From: a bacterium
GTDB taxonomy: Bacteria > Ratteibacteria > UBA8468 > B48-G9 > DTJG01
Direction of reading: 5' to 3'
DNA: 6,598 nt
NCBI GenBank assembly: GCA_026418655.1
Contig: JAOAAW010000067.1
Location: 1 to 6,598 of the forward strand
The notes under the pieces were generated by a model that saw only the letters and a program-made list of their open reading frames with translations, was not told the origin of the DNA and ran no database searches. The position numbers and the translations under genes were made by a program. Positions 1-5,860 of the stretch are shown here, one piece after another (the first letter of the stretch is position 1; each line of letters begins with the position of its first letter).

Positions 1-396
1 ATTCCTATTGTTTTTTACAAATTTTTCAAGTTCCCTGAGAATAAACTTAATCCTGCTCAAAGGTATTGCTGCTGTTGATGGATATAAACTCGTTGTTCCT
101 GTTTTTACCCTCAATTTTGCCCATTTTTCCAGACCTTCCTGATATATTTCACCTGATGATTCAAAAATCCTTTTTTCTGTATTGTATTTTCCAGCATAAA
201 AAGAAAAAAGACCTGCGCCGTGCGTGTGAAGTTCAATGAATCCAGGGAATACATATTTGCCTTTAAGGTCTATACATCTTTCATCAGATTTCTGTTTCCT
301 TGAATTTTCAAGGTAAATCTTCTCATTTCTTATGATGATGTCGAACCCCTTTTTTAACCCTTTTTCAGTACATATTATTCCATTGATCAAACGCAT
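1..396 (-). CDS. N-acetylglucosamine-6-phosphate deacetylase-like amidohydrolase, N-terminal part (runs off left edge)
   Basis: The reverse strand is open from an ATG at 396-394 to position 1, giving 132 codons with no stop, so the C-terminus lies outside the window. Seen: a small beta-sandwich-like start (RLINGIICTEKG), then GKYVFPGFIELHTHGAG at about residues 47-63, with the paired metal-type histidines H57 and H59, and KTGTTSLYPSTAA at about 98-110. Known: PGFID-x-H-x-HG followed about 40 residues later by a G-T-T-x-x-x-P-T segment is the N-terminal pattern of the NagA branch of the amidohydrolase superfamily. These enzymes remove acetate from GlcNAc-6-phosphate in the cytosol and are usually about 380 residues long. 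The start is supported by GGGAG about 8 nt upstream. Inferred: amino-sugar catabolism or recycling. Another amidohydrolase of the same fold (e.g. a dihydroorotase/imidazolonepropionase relative) is less likely, but the distal catalytic residues are not visible. It is transcribed away from the rest of the locus. Confidence 0.72.
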   Translation of the reverse strand, partial: MRLINGIICTEKGLKKGFDIIIRNEKIYLENSRKQKSDERCIDLKGKYVFPGFIELHTHGAGLFSFYAGKYNTEKRIFESSGEIYQEGLEKWAKLRVKTGTTSLYPSTAAIPLSRIKFILRELEKFVKNNRN

Positions 397-498
397 TGTT
401 TCTCTCCCTTTAATGGCAAAATCTTCCTATTATCGGTCAAAAAATTCCTTGATTGAAATTTCGTGGTATAGTATAACACACAGAAAAAGGAGATAACT
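397..498. other. Divergent intergenic spacer
   Basis: 102 bp between the NagA-like gene (leftward) and the 499 frame (rightward). It carries the rightward promoter (449-477) and the ribosome sites for both sides. For the leftward gene only a weak -10-like GATAAT (reverse strand, 434-429) was found, without a good -35. No palindromic operator or riboswitch-sized structure is visible. Confidence 0.5.
449..477 (+). promoter_or_regulatory. Sigma70-type promoter for the rightward operon
   Basis: TTGATT at 449-454 and TATAAC at 472-477 are separated by exactly 17 bases. Each differs from the housekeeping consensus (TTGACA, TATAAT) at only one or two positions. Transcription would start at about 484, leaving a 5' leader of roughly 15 nt that contains the ribosome site AAGGAG (487-492) ahead of the ATG at 499. 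It is the only convincing rightward promoter seen upstream of the 632-4460 genes, so it probably drives all of them. No operator palindrome was found around it. Confidence 0.6.
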
Positions 499-642
499 AT
501 GAAAAGAAGAGAGATACCTTTCATATCAATGGGCGGCCTTTATCAACAGGATGATCTTGAAGCAGCGACAAATGTCATTAAAGCAGTTATTGAAAAAAGT
601 CGGGACAATAAATTCAATTATAGGGAAAAAAATGCAGATTAA
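499..642 (+). pseudogene. 47-codon remnant of a DegT/DnrJ/EryC1-type aminotransferase, or a leader ORF
   Basis: An ATG at 499 follows a textbook AAGGAG (487-492, 6 nt spacing) and a good promoter. It opens a 47-residue frame ending in TAA at 640-642. Seen: the peptide begins MKRREIPFISMGGLYQQDD and continues LEAATNVIKAVIEKS. Known: sugar PLP aminotransferases of the DegT/DnrJ/EryC1/StrS family begin this way, with a short basic/IPF strand, a Gly-containing turn, then an acidic helix (EAA-x-x-V-x-x-V) before the 'G-T-A' PLP region. Those proteins are about 370-400 residues long; here everything after about residue 35-46 is missing, and no later frame resumes it before the next gene. Inferred: the 5' end of a deleted aminotransferase gene whose expression signals now serve the downstream operon. 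Alternatives are a functional short leader peptide coupling translation to the ATG at 632 (which lies inside this frame), or a metagenomic assembly join. Family assignment is from memory of sequence patterns. Confidence 0.45.
622..634 (+). promoter_or_regulatory. Ribosome binding site that sets the start of the deacetylase-like gene at 632
   Basis: AGGG (622-625) lies 6 nt before the ATG at 632-634. The longer reading frame upstream could start at an ATG at 551, but there the only purine stretch (CAGG) abuts the start codon with no spacing. The 27 extra residues would also be an out-of-frame reading of the 499-642 frame. Starting at 632 gives MQIKIVGRGW, a natural first beta strand. The site lies within the last codons of the 499 frame, so ribosomes ending at 642 could re-initiate here. 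Confidence 0.55.
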
Positions 643-2227
643 AATTGTGGGGAGAGGGTGGAGAAAACAGTTTACAGTTGATTTAATTAAAAGACTCGGA
701 GTTTTAGCGCCGATTACAGACAGTGATGATGCTGAAATTTTTATTGTGTGTGAATTTGCAGAAAATTCAGATGAGTTAATAAACCTGGCAAAAAATGGGA
801 AATGCTTGATCTTTCTTCAGCCAGAAGAAGGATCTATGAAACTTTTCGGTCAGGAACTGATGTATACCCATCATTTTCCATTTATGCAACTGAAGTATGG
901 TGAAATTCCTGCTACATTTTTACAGGTTTTTCCGCCCATCAGTTTGATAAAGCAGAAATATGGAGAAAATCTTGGTTTTTTTGCCTTTAATTTTTCTCCT
1001 TCTGGAGAAAATTATACAACAAGATATCCTGCCATTGTGTGGAAAGAGTATGGCTCTGGCAAGATTGGTCTTTTCCTGTACGATTTTATCGCCACGATGT
1101 TACTACTTTTGCAGGGCTGGGAGTTTTTTACATTTGAAGGCGGGCTTTCCTGTAAATCAAGAACCGGCATCGCGAGAGCAATGCATCTTTTTGATCATCT
1201 CATAGATAGGGAACTTGCATCAATTCCACAGGCATATTTTCATGAGTTGGTTCTCATTGCTTTGATGAGAATATTGGTTGGACAAAAAGACCCTTTGCCA
1301 AGGGTATGGCATTATCCGTATCCTGAAACAACAGTATTTCTTTTAAGTGGCGACAGCGATGGTCTTGAAAAAAGATTACTTATAAAGGCGTGGAGTAATC
1401 TTTTGAAAAATGATTTACCTTATACTCAATACGTAATGCTTGAGGATTTGAATGGTTTTTCTTCCAGTGAAATTGCAGAGTGGAAAAAATCAGGCATTGA
1501 TTTTGGCTTGCATTACTATGCAGGGGCTAATCCAACCGAGAAAGAAATGGCAGGACATATGAGAGAAGCAAAAAAAGTTTTTGCTTCAAAAAAAATGGAG
1601 TTGATTTCTTGCAGGGGTCATTCCTGTATCTGGGTTGGCTGGGATGCTCATGTCAAAATTATGGAAAAAGCTGGAATTTTATATTCATCAAACCTTCCTT
1701 ACTGGTATACGGGTGTCAGTTATGGGTTTCCATATTTTCTTTATACCCAACAGGCCAGGTCAAAAGTTCAGGAATTACAGATATTATGTTCTGACGACAC
1801 AATGCTTTTTAATAAAACAGGGATGCTTCCCATGACACCTGCACAATATACAAAACATTTAATTGCCTTGCTTGATATTAATAATGATTTGTATTATCAA
1901 CCAGTAAATCCAATTTTTCATCCTTATTACATGGTTAAAAAACCGTCAACCTTTGATGTGTTATCTGATGCTGTAAGTTTTGCAAAAAGTAAGGCTATCC
2001 GTATTGTGAATCATGCAATGTTTTTTAACTGGTGGGAAAGAAGACAAAAAATCAAACTATTTTATAGGATTGAAGGAAAAACAATTGAATTTTCTTCTGC
2101 TGACAGTGATGTTGCTATTGCTTTGCCTCAATCGTGGAAACTGAAAAATCTTCCGGACATAAAAATACTGAAGGGTAACGGTGAATACATTTTTTGTTTA
2201 AAAAGGAAAAGTTATGAAAAGGAATGA
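632..2227 (+). CDS. Two-domain protein: class-I amidotransferase-like domain plus NodB-like (CE4-type) deacetylase domain
   Basis: 531 residues from the preferred start at 632. No signal peptide or clear membrane segment is visible, so it is probably cytoplasmic. Residues 1 to about 170 look like a glutamine-amidotransferase/ThuA-like fold: an early strand (MQIKIVG), alternating strands and helices (AEIFIVCE at 35-42, NGKCLIFLQPEEG at 55-67), and a closing YPAIVWKEYGSGKIGLFLYDF at 132-152. That last segment is the usual 'this site belongs to X, the strand is kept open' end of such folds. No nucleophilic Cys motif is evident, so this domain is probably structural or ligand-binding. Residues about 232-470 resemble a polysaccharide-deacetylase barrel: FLLSGDSDG (237-244; D241 and D243 as motif-1 acids), GIDFGLHYY (288-296; H294 as motif 2), SCRGHSCIW (326-334) with GWDAH (336-340) as a variant of motif 3, then NLPY, and a C-terminal NWWERR (466-471). 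Known: NodB-fold enzymes are metal-dependent N- or O-deacetylases. Inferred: deacetylation of a sugar or glycoconjugate; the second motif-2 His is absent, so activity is uncertain. It overlaps the next gene by 14 bp. Confidence 0.6.
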   Translation: MQIKIVGRGWRKQFTVDLIKRLGVLAPITDSDDAEIFIVCEFAENSDELINLAKNGKCLIFLQPEEGSMKLFGQELMYTHHFPFMQLKYGEIPATFLQVFPPISLIKQKYGENLGFFAFNFSPSGENYTTRYPAIVWKEYGSGKIGLFLYDFIATMLLLLQGWEFFTFEGGLSCKSRTGIARAMHLFDHLIDRELASIPQAYFHELVLIALMRILVGQKDPLPRVWHYPYPETTVFLLSGDSDGLEKRLLIKAWSNLLKNDLPYTQYVMLEDLNGFSSSEIAEWKKSGIDFGLHYYAGANPTEKEMAGHMREAKKVFASKKMELISCRGHSCIWVGWDAHVKIMEKAGILYSSNLPYWYTGVSYGFPYFLYTQQARSKVQELQILCSDDTMLFNKTGMLPMTPAQYTKHLIALLDINNDLYYQPVNPIFHPYYMVKKPSTFDVLSDAVSFAKSKAIRIVNHAMFFNWWERRQKIKLFYRIEGKTIEFSSADSDVAIALPQSWKLKNLPDIKILKGNGEYIFCLKRKSYEKE

Positions 2228-3230
2228 TTTTTTTGAAATAAGGCTTGGGTTTATCTATATGGTTAACGATAAGGGTTGGGATGTTGCAATGAAACAATAC
2301 AGGGATGAATTTTGTATAGAGGAAAAAACTGCTAAAAAATGGTGGCAGTGGTACGAAGATGAAATATGCATCGCTGAGGTGTGTTATGAGACAGACGCAG
2401 GTCCTGAAATTCTTACCGGCGAAAAAGGAAAAGGCGAAAAACTGGAAAAACTGCCGTTTATAGTAAAAGGTCCATTGAAGGTTGAGTTCAAAAACAATAT
2501 TTACAATATTAACCGAGAAGGTTTGTATAGATTTACCACAATCACAAAAGGCGTAAGAAATCTCATTATGATTGAAAACAAAAACTCGTTGATGCCGATA
2601 TTAAAAGCACTTTCAAAAATTCAGGTTCACGGAAACAGGGACATCTGTTACTCCCTTGAAGAAAGAAAGAATCTGGTGTTATCCAGGTACTGGATATCTC
2701 TAACATGTGGAGATATTTCTGTTCTTGCAAAAGAGATACTCAAAGATGCGGGATTTACTTCAAGATTATTGAGTGCTCTTACAACAGATGATTGGAATAC
2801 ATATAACAATGGTCATATGTTACTTGAGGTCTTTTTCCCTTTAATAAAAAGGTGGGTCCTTGTTGACATTGATATGGGATATGTCTTTTTGCAGGATGAT
2901 GTGCTTATTGATGCCATGACATTCTGGAAATGCGTTAAACACAATAGAAGGCCGGTTTTTATCCGGCTATCAGAAAAAGAAATTGATCCGTTATGGCTTG
3001 AAAAGAATGGTTTTTCCTATGCGTATATGTGGAGAAATATAGTGAAAGATGAGAATTCTAAATGGAATTGGTACAGAAGAATTTTCCAGAGTTTTGGCTT
3101 TCAGGATGAAAATGATAAATTTATATATCTTGCCGAAGGTAGAGATGCACGCAGGGTTTTAGAATACAGAGGACATTATGCCACAGTTATGAGTGAAAAA
3201 AATTTTGCGAAAAAATTTTACAGGAGTTGA
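2214..3230 (+). CDS. Transglutaminase-fold protein with Cys-His-Asp triad
   Basis: 338 residues; the ATG at 2214 has AAGGA at 2203-2207 with 6 nt spacing. It overlaps the 3' end of the preceding gene, implying translational coupling. Seen: an N-terminal helical/beta region with Trp-rich KKWWQWYED (41-49), a middle beta region (about 80-125), then the diagnostic core: LTCGD with C165 heading a helix, NGHMLLEVF with H201, and RWVLVDIDMG with D218. Known: this C-(helix)-H-x-x-x-E-V-(W)-x-x-x-D arrangement is the catalytic triad of the transglutaminase-like superfamily. In bacteria these proteins are mostly peptidases, amidases or acyltransferases rather than protein cross-linkers. The C-terminal 90 residues, after 250, are rich in aromatic and basic residues (NSKWNWYRR) and unassigned. 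No signal peptide is seen, which is unusual for the many bacterial relatives acting on cell-wall peptides. Inferred role: hydrolysis or transfer of an amide in the same pathway as its neighbours; the substrate is unknown. Confidence 0.68.
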   Translation: MKRNDFFEIRLGFIYMVNDKGWDVAMKQYRDEFCIEEKTAKKWWQWYEDEICIAEVCYETDAGPEILTGEKGKGEKLEKLPFIVKGPLKVEFKNNIYNINREGLYRFTTITKGVRNLIMIENKNSLMPILKALSKIQVHGNRDICYSLEERKNLVLSRYWISLTCGDISVLAKEILKDAGFTSRLLSALTTDDWNTYNNGHMLLEVFFPLIKRWVLVDIDMGYVFLQDDVLIDAMTFWKCVKHNRRPVFIRLSEKEIDPLWLEKNGFSYAYMWRNIVKDENSKWNWYRRIFQSFGFQDENDKFIYLAEGRDARRVLEYRGHYATVMSEKNFAKKFYRS

Positions 3231-3236
3231 TTTAAA

Positions 3237-4460
3237 ATGAAAAAAACTGTGAGATGGGGAATTATCGGTCTTGGACATAGAGGGAGGGCACTTGCTGGAT
3301 TGTGCCATAACATTGTTCCGAGTAGCAGAGTAGTCGCAGTGTGCGACAAAATCAGGTCGCTCGGGGAAAAAACAGTTGAGTATCTGAAAGATCCTGACAT
3401 CAAAATTTACACTGATTTTATGAAGATGATAAAAGAGGAAAGGATAGATGCAGTGGGTGTCTTTGTTGCACCAGAAGACAATCCGGATATTGCTTGTGAA
3501 GTTCTTCAAGAAGGCAAACATGTTTTATGCGAGGTACCACTTGCCATAACGATGGAAGGATGCTGGAAGATAGTAACAACAGTGGAGAAAACAGGTTTAA
3601 AATTTCAAATGGCAGAACAATTGCGTTACGCCGCTTATGTGAAGAGCTGGAAAAAAATGGTTGAACAAAATTTGCTCGGGAAAATACTTTATTGTGAAGG
3701 GCAATATCTTCATGGTATGGGTCCTGATAGATACTGGGTAAATCCAGAAACAGGAGAAAGAGTAACAATTGAAGAGGCAAAAAAAAGAGAAAAATTTCTA
3801 CAGAAAACAAGATTTTGGAATCTTAAACACTCCATTCATTATCTTCCTCACGAATTGAGCCCATTGCTTCATATTCTTGATGATAGAGTAATAAAGGTTG
3901 TCGGAATGGCGACAGGAAAACCTTCTTACAGACATAATTGGTTTCCACAATCAGATATAGAAGTTGCTGTGATGCATACTGAGAAAGACACAATTTTAAG
4001 ATTGCTTACAGGTTTCACAATAGAAACTCTCCCAGGCAGTGAACACTGTAATCGTTTGATAGGGACAAAGGGATGGGTGGAGCAACCCAGAACAAAATCT
4101 GAAAAAGGGAAAATGTGGCTTTCTGAATATTATTTTTCAGATGCTGTTAATGTTGAATGGGGCTACACCAATTATTGGGAGTACCCGTATGCTGCTTTGT
4201 CCACAGGGCATGGTGGTCTTGATTATTATCCGATAGCAAACATGGTTGAATCTATACTTTATGATAAACCAGTGGAAATGGATGTTTATAAGGCTGCAGA
4301 TACAGCGGCACCAGCAATTCTTGCAGGTTTATCAATAGAAAATGGAAGTATTCCTTATCAGGTTCCGGATTTCAGACCCGGGAGAAACAGAAGGCCGGGT
4401 GAAATGCCTGATAGACCTTATTATCAACAAGAAAATCATTGCGACAAAGAAAAACAATGA
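3237..4460 (+). CDS. Gfo/Idh/MocA-family NAD(P)-dependent oxidoreductase, EVP variant
   Basis: 407 residues, starting 6 bp after the preceding stop, with AGGAG at 3222-3226. Seen: Rossmann nucleotide-binding loop GLGHRG at 11-16 after a VRWGII strand, second-strand acid D37 (VAVCDK), the strand DAVGVFVAP (71-79), and HVLCEVPLAIT (95-105). The C-terminal alpha/beta substrate domain starts near MAEQLRYAAYVKSW (125-138) and includes HSIHYLPHELSPLLHIL (198-214). Known: the family oxidises or reduces sugars and cyclitols with NAD(P), and its usual motif is E-K-P with Lys as catalytic/structural residue. Here it reads E-V-P (residues 99-101). I recall an EVP subgroup common in Planctomycetota-type genomes, so this is probably a subfamily trait and not a mutation. 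The tail is long and basic/proline-rich (after about residue 375: FRPGRNRRPGEMPDRPYY). No Tat or Sec signal, so cytoplasmic. Third gene of the operon; it probably acts on the same sugar as the deacetylase-like protein. The exact substrate is not predictable. Confidence 0.87.
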   Translation: MKKTVRWGIIGLGHRGRALAGLCHNIVPSSRVVAVCDKIRSLGEKTVEYLKDPDIKIYTDFMKMIKEERIDAVGVFVAPEDNPDIACEVLQEGKHVLCEVPLAITMEGCWKIVTTVEKTGLKFQMAEQLRYAAYVKSWKKMVEQNLLGKILYCEGQYLHGMGPDRYWVNPETGERVTIEEAKKREKFLQKTRFWNLKHSIHYLPHELSPLLHILDDRVIKVVGMATGKPSYRHNWFPQSDIEVAVMHTEKDTILRLLTGFTIETLPGSEHCNRLIGTKGWVEQPRTKSEKGKMWLSEYYFSDAVNVEWGYTNYWEYPYAALSTGHGGLDYYPIANMVESILYDKPVEMDVYKAADTAAPAILAGLSIENGSIPYQVPDFRPGRNRRPGEMPDRPYYQQENHCDKEKQ

Positions 4461-4497
4461 ATAAAAAATTTGCTTAAAAAGACCGCAATTGTTTTTT
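4450..4497 (+). terminator. Possible AT-rich terminator at the end of the rightward operon
   Basis: A perfect 9-bp inverted repeat, AAAAACAAT (4450-4458) with ATTGTTTTT (4488-4496), spans the stop codon of the oxidoreductase gene and ends in a run of six T. The loop is long (29 nt) and the stem has a single G-C pair, so this is a weak candidate. A second poor A-run/T-run pairing flanks GGGCCC at 4517-4536 and could serve the opposite strand. No strong GC-stem terminator exists between the two convergent genes. Confidence 0.28.
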
Positions 4498-4539
4498 GGC
4501 ATTCAATAAAAAATTCAAAAAGGGCCCGTGTTTTTTATA

Positions 4540-4570
4540 CCTGTTAACTCTACAACCCGTAGCCTGTTAA
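4540..4570. repeat. Small imperfect hairpin with a repeated CCTGTTAA in the convergent spacer
   Basis: CCTGTTAA occurs at 4540-4547 and again at 4563-4570. Between them TTAAC (4544-4548) pairs with GTTAA (4566-4570), and inside this CTAC pairs with GTAG around an AACCC loop. The structure is short and interrupted (1 versus 3 unpaired bases). It lies 7 bp beyond the minus-strand gene's stop. It could be part of a 3' end structure or chance in AT-rich sequence. The rest of the spacer 4461-4576 shows no reading frame. Confidence 0.25.
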
Positions 4571-4576
4571 TATCGG

Positions 4577-5818
4577 TCATCTAAAAGACACAGCGGGTTC
4601 TGGTGTATAAGATATTTTGACAGGTCTCCCGTCATTTAATATGGACAATCTTCCAGCTTCTACAACCAATTCATTTATGAAACTGTTTGCTGGTGTTGCA
4701 ATGATACCTTTTTCATCAATCGCCTTTATCATCTGTCTTCGTTTTTCAATATCAGGGCCTGCTTTATCTTCAATATCTTTTATTGTTCCGATGATTGCAG
4801 AAACAGAATCCGGACCATAACCAACTGGTTTATACCCATCACCTTCCCAGGGAACAAACCTGAAAAAGTCAGGGCTTACATAATTGTACGCAGAACCACC
4901 AGGACCAATTCCTTCAAGATAGCAGTATGCAACACCTCTGTACTGGTCGTCATGTTTTATCATGCCAGTTTTACCATCACCTTCACAGTACATCAAAAGG
5001 CCCTGGTCATTACTACCTGCTCCTGCATCAGGATACCCAAGTCCATTTGTTACAGAGAGAAGTGCACCGTTTTCAAATCTGACTCTTGCATCAGACCACA
5101 TAAATCCGATGTTTCCGTTAGGAAACTTGCCTTTTACACCTTCAACAGAAACCTCAACAGGCTTGAGCCCGGTTATAAAGTAGACAAGATCAACATAATG
5201 ACATCCAATGTAAACAAATGGGTCGGTCCTATCCACTGTGAACCAGTTTTGGAAATTTGAGTGCCTGTAATAATAAGGTTCAATAAGTTTTGCTTCTCCC
5301 ATCGCAAACTGACCAAAATGTCCTAATTGATACGCTCTTTTTGCCATAAGGGATCGCCTGTCAAATCTTTTGTGATATTCAACACCAACAAAAAGTCCCT
5401 TTTCCATTAAAATATGCTCTATTTCTGCTGCCTGTTTATATTGCAAAACAAGCGGTTTTACACAGAGTACGTGCTGGTTATTTTTCAACGCTTCCATAAC
5501 CACTTCATAATGAAGATTGTCAGGCATCGCAACAACAACAACCTGTCTCTGTTTCATTTCAGAAATAACCTTCTTGTAGAGTTCAGGATAGTTCTTATTT
5601 TCAGGTTCAGAAAAATCTGGATATGGAGTGAACGACTGACCGGGGAATGCCTGTTTCAGTTCTGGATTGTCCCTCAAGAATTTTAAGGGAGCGCTGTTCA
5701 GTGCACATATTTTTATATCAGCGACAATCCCAATTCTTTGAAGATGGTAAATCGAAGGTAGAAGCAAATCATTTGTAATCATTCCACCACCCACAATTGT
5801 TACATCAAGTTTTCCCAT
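4577..5818 (-). CDS. Gfo/Idh/MocA-family NAD(P)-dependent oxidoreductase, KP motif retained
   Basis: 413 residues on the reverse strand. The ATG at 5818-5816 is preceded by AAGGAGG four A's upstream, a very strong ribosome site. Seen: KLDVTIVGGGMITND (3-17), the Rossmann strand and glycine loop; VVVVAMPDNLHYEVV (93-107), the typical 'cleft' segment that contacts cofactor and substrate; HVLCVKPL (116-123), where the E-K-P motif has become V-K-P but the Lys (K121) is kept; GVEYHKRFD (145-153), the first strand of the C-terminal domain; and IGCHYVDLVYFITG (204-217), holding the His and Asp (H207, D210) expected near the substrate. Known: this pattern with a G-x-H-x-x-D helix is shared by sugar and inositol dehydrogenases of the family. 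Length is slightly above the usual 330-390; an insertion (about 66-92, rich in Lys/Glu) explains part of this. No signal peptide. It is convergent to the first oxidoreductase and appears monocistronic within the window. The specific sugar cannot be assigned. Confidence 0.88.
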   Translation of the reverse strand: MGKLDVTIVGGGMITNDLLLPSIYHLQRIGIVADIKICALNSAPLKFLRDNPELKQAFPGQSFTPYPDFSEPENKNYPELYKKVISEMKQRQVVVVAMPDNLHYEVVMEALKNNQHVLCVKPLVLQYKQAAEIEHILMEKGLFVGVEYHKRFDRRSLMAKRAYQLGHFGQFAMGEAKLIEPYYYRHSNFQNWFTVDRTDPFVYIGCHYVDLVYFITGLKPVEVSVEGVKGKFPNGNIGFMWSDARVRFENGALLSVTNGLGYPDAGAGSNDQGLLMYCEGDGKTGMIKHDDQYRGVAYCYLEGIGPGGSAYNYVSPDFFRFVPWEGDGYKPVGYGPDSVSAIIGTIKDIEDKAGPDIEKRRQMIKAIDEKGIIATPANSFINELVVEAGRLSILNDGRPVKISYTPEPAVSFR

Positions 5819-5851
5819 TTTTCCTCCTTGCGATGGTTTATGGTAGTATTT

Positions 5852-5860
5852 ATTATAACA
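5852..5860 (-). promoter_or_regulatory. Extended -10 promoter for the minus-strand oxidoreductase
   Basis: Read on the reverse strand, bases 5860 to 5852 are TGTTATAAT: a perfect TATAAT preceded by the TG of an extended -10 element, which can work without a good -35. No convincing -35 lies 16-18 nt further upstream. Transcription would begin near 5845, giving a leader of about 27 nt that contains the AAGGAGG ribosome site. The element overlaps the start codon region of the divergent gene at 5860, so the two transcripts may interfere. Confidence 0.5.

Noticed and set aside
431..439. TATCGGTCA occurring at 431-439 and again at 4571-4579
   Set aside because: A 9-base match in two spacers without symmetry; the second copy overlaps a stop codon, so chance is the simplest explanation.
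3159..3521. 120-codon open frame on the reverse strand across the junction of the transglutaminase and oxidoreductase genes
   Set aside because: It lies entirely opposite two well-supported genes, has no ribosome site, and its protein is low-complexity Phe/Ser/His-rich with no recognisable domain.
3418..3810. 130-codon reverse-strand open frame rich in Leu, Phe and Ser
   Set aside because: It is antisense to the Rossmann-type gene; the Leu/Phe richness is what the complement of Lys/Glu-rich coding sequence gives, so it does not indicate a membrane protein.
4517..4536. A-run, GGGCCC, T-run arrangement as a rho-independent terminator
   Set aside because: GGGCCC is self-complementary with no room for a loop, and only the five A/T pairs would form a stem, so it is too weak to call as a separate feature.
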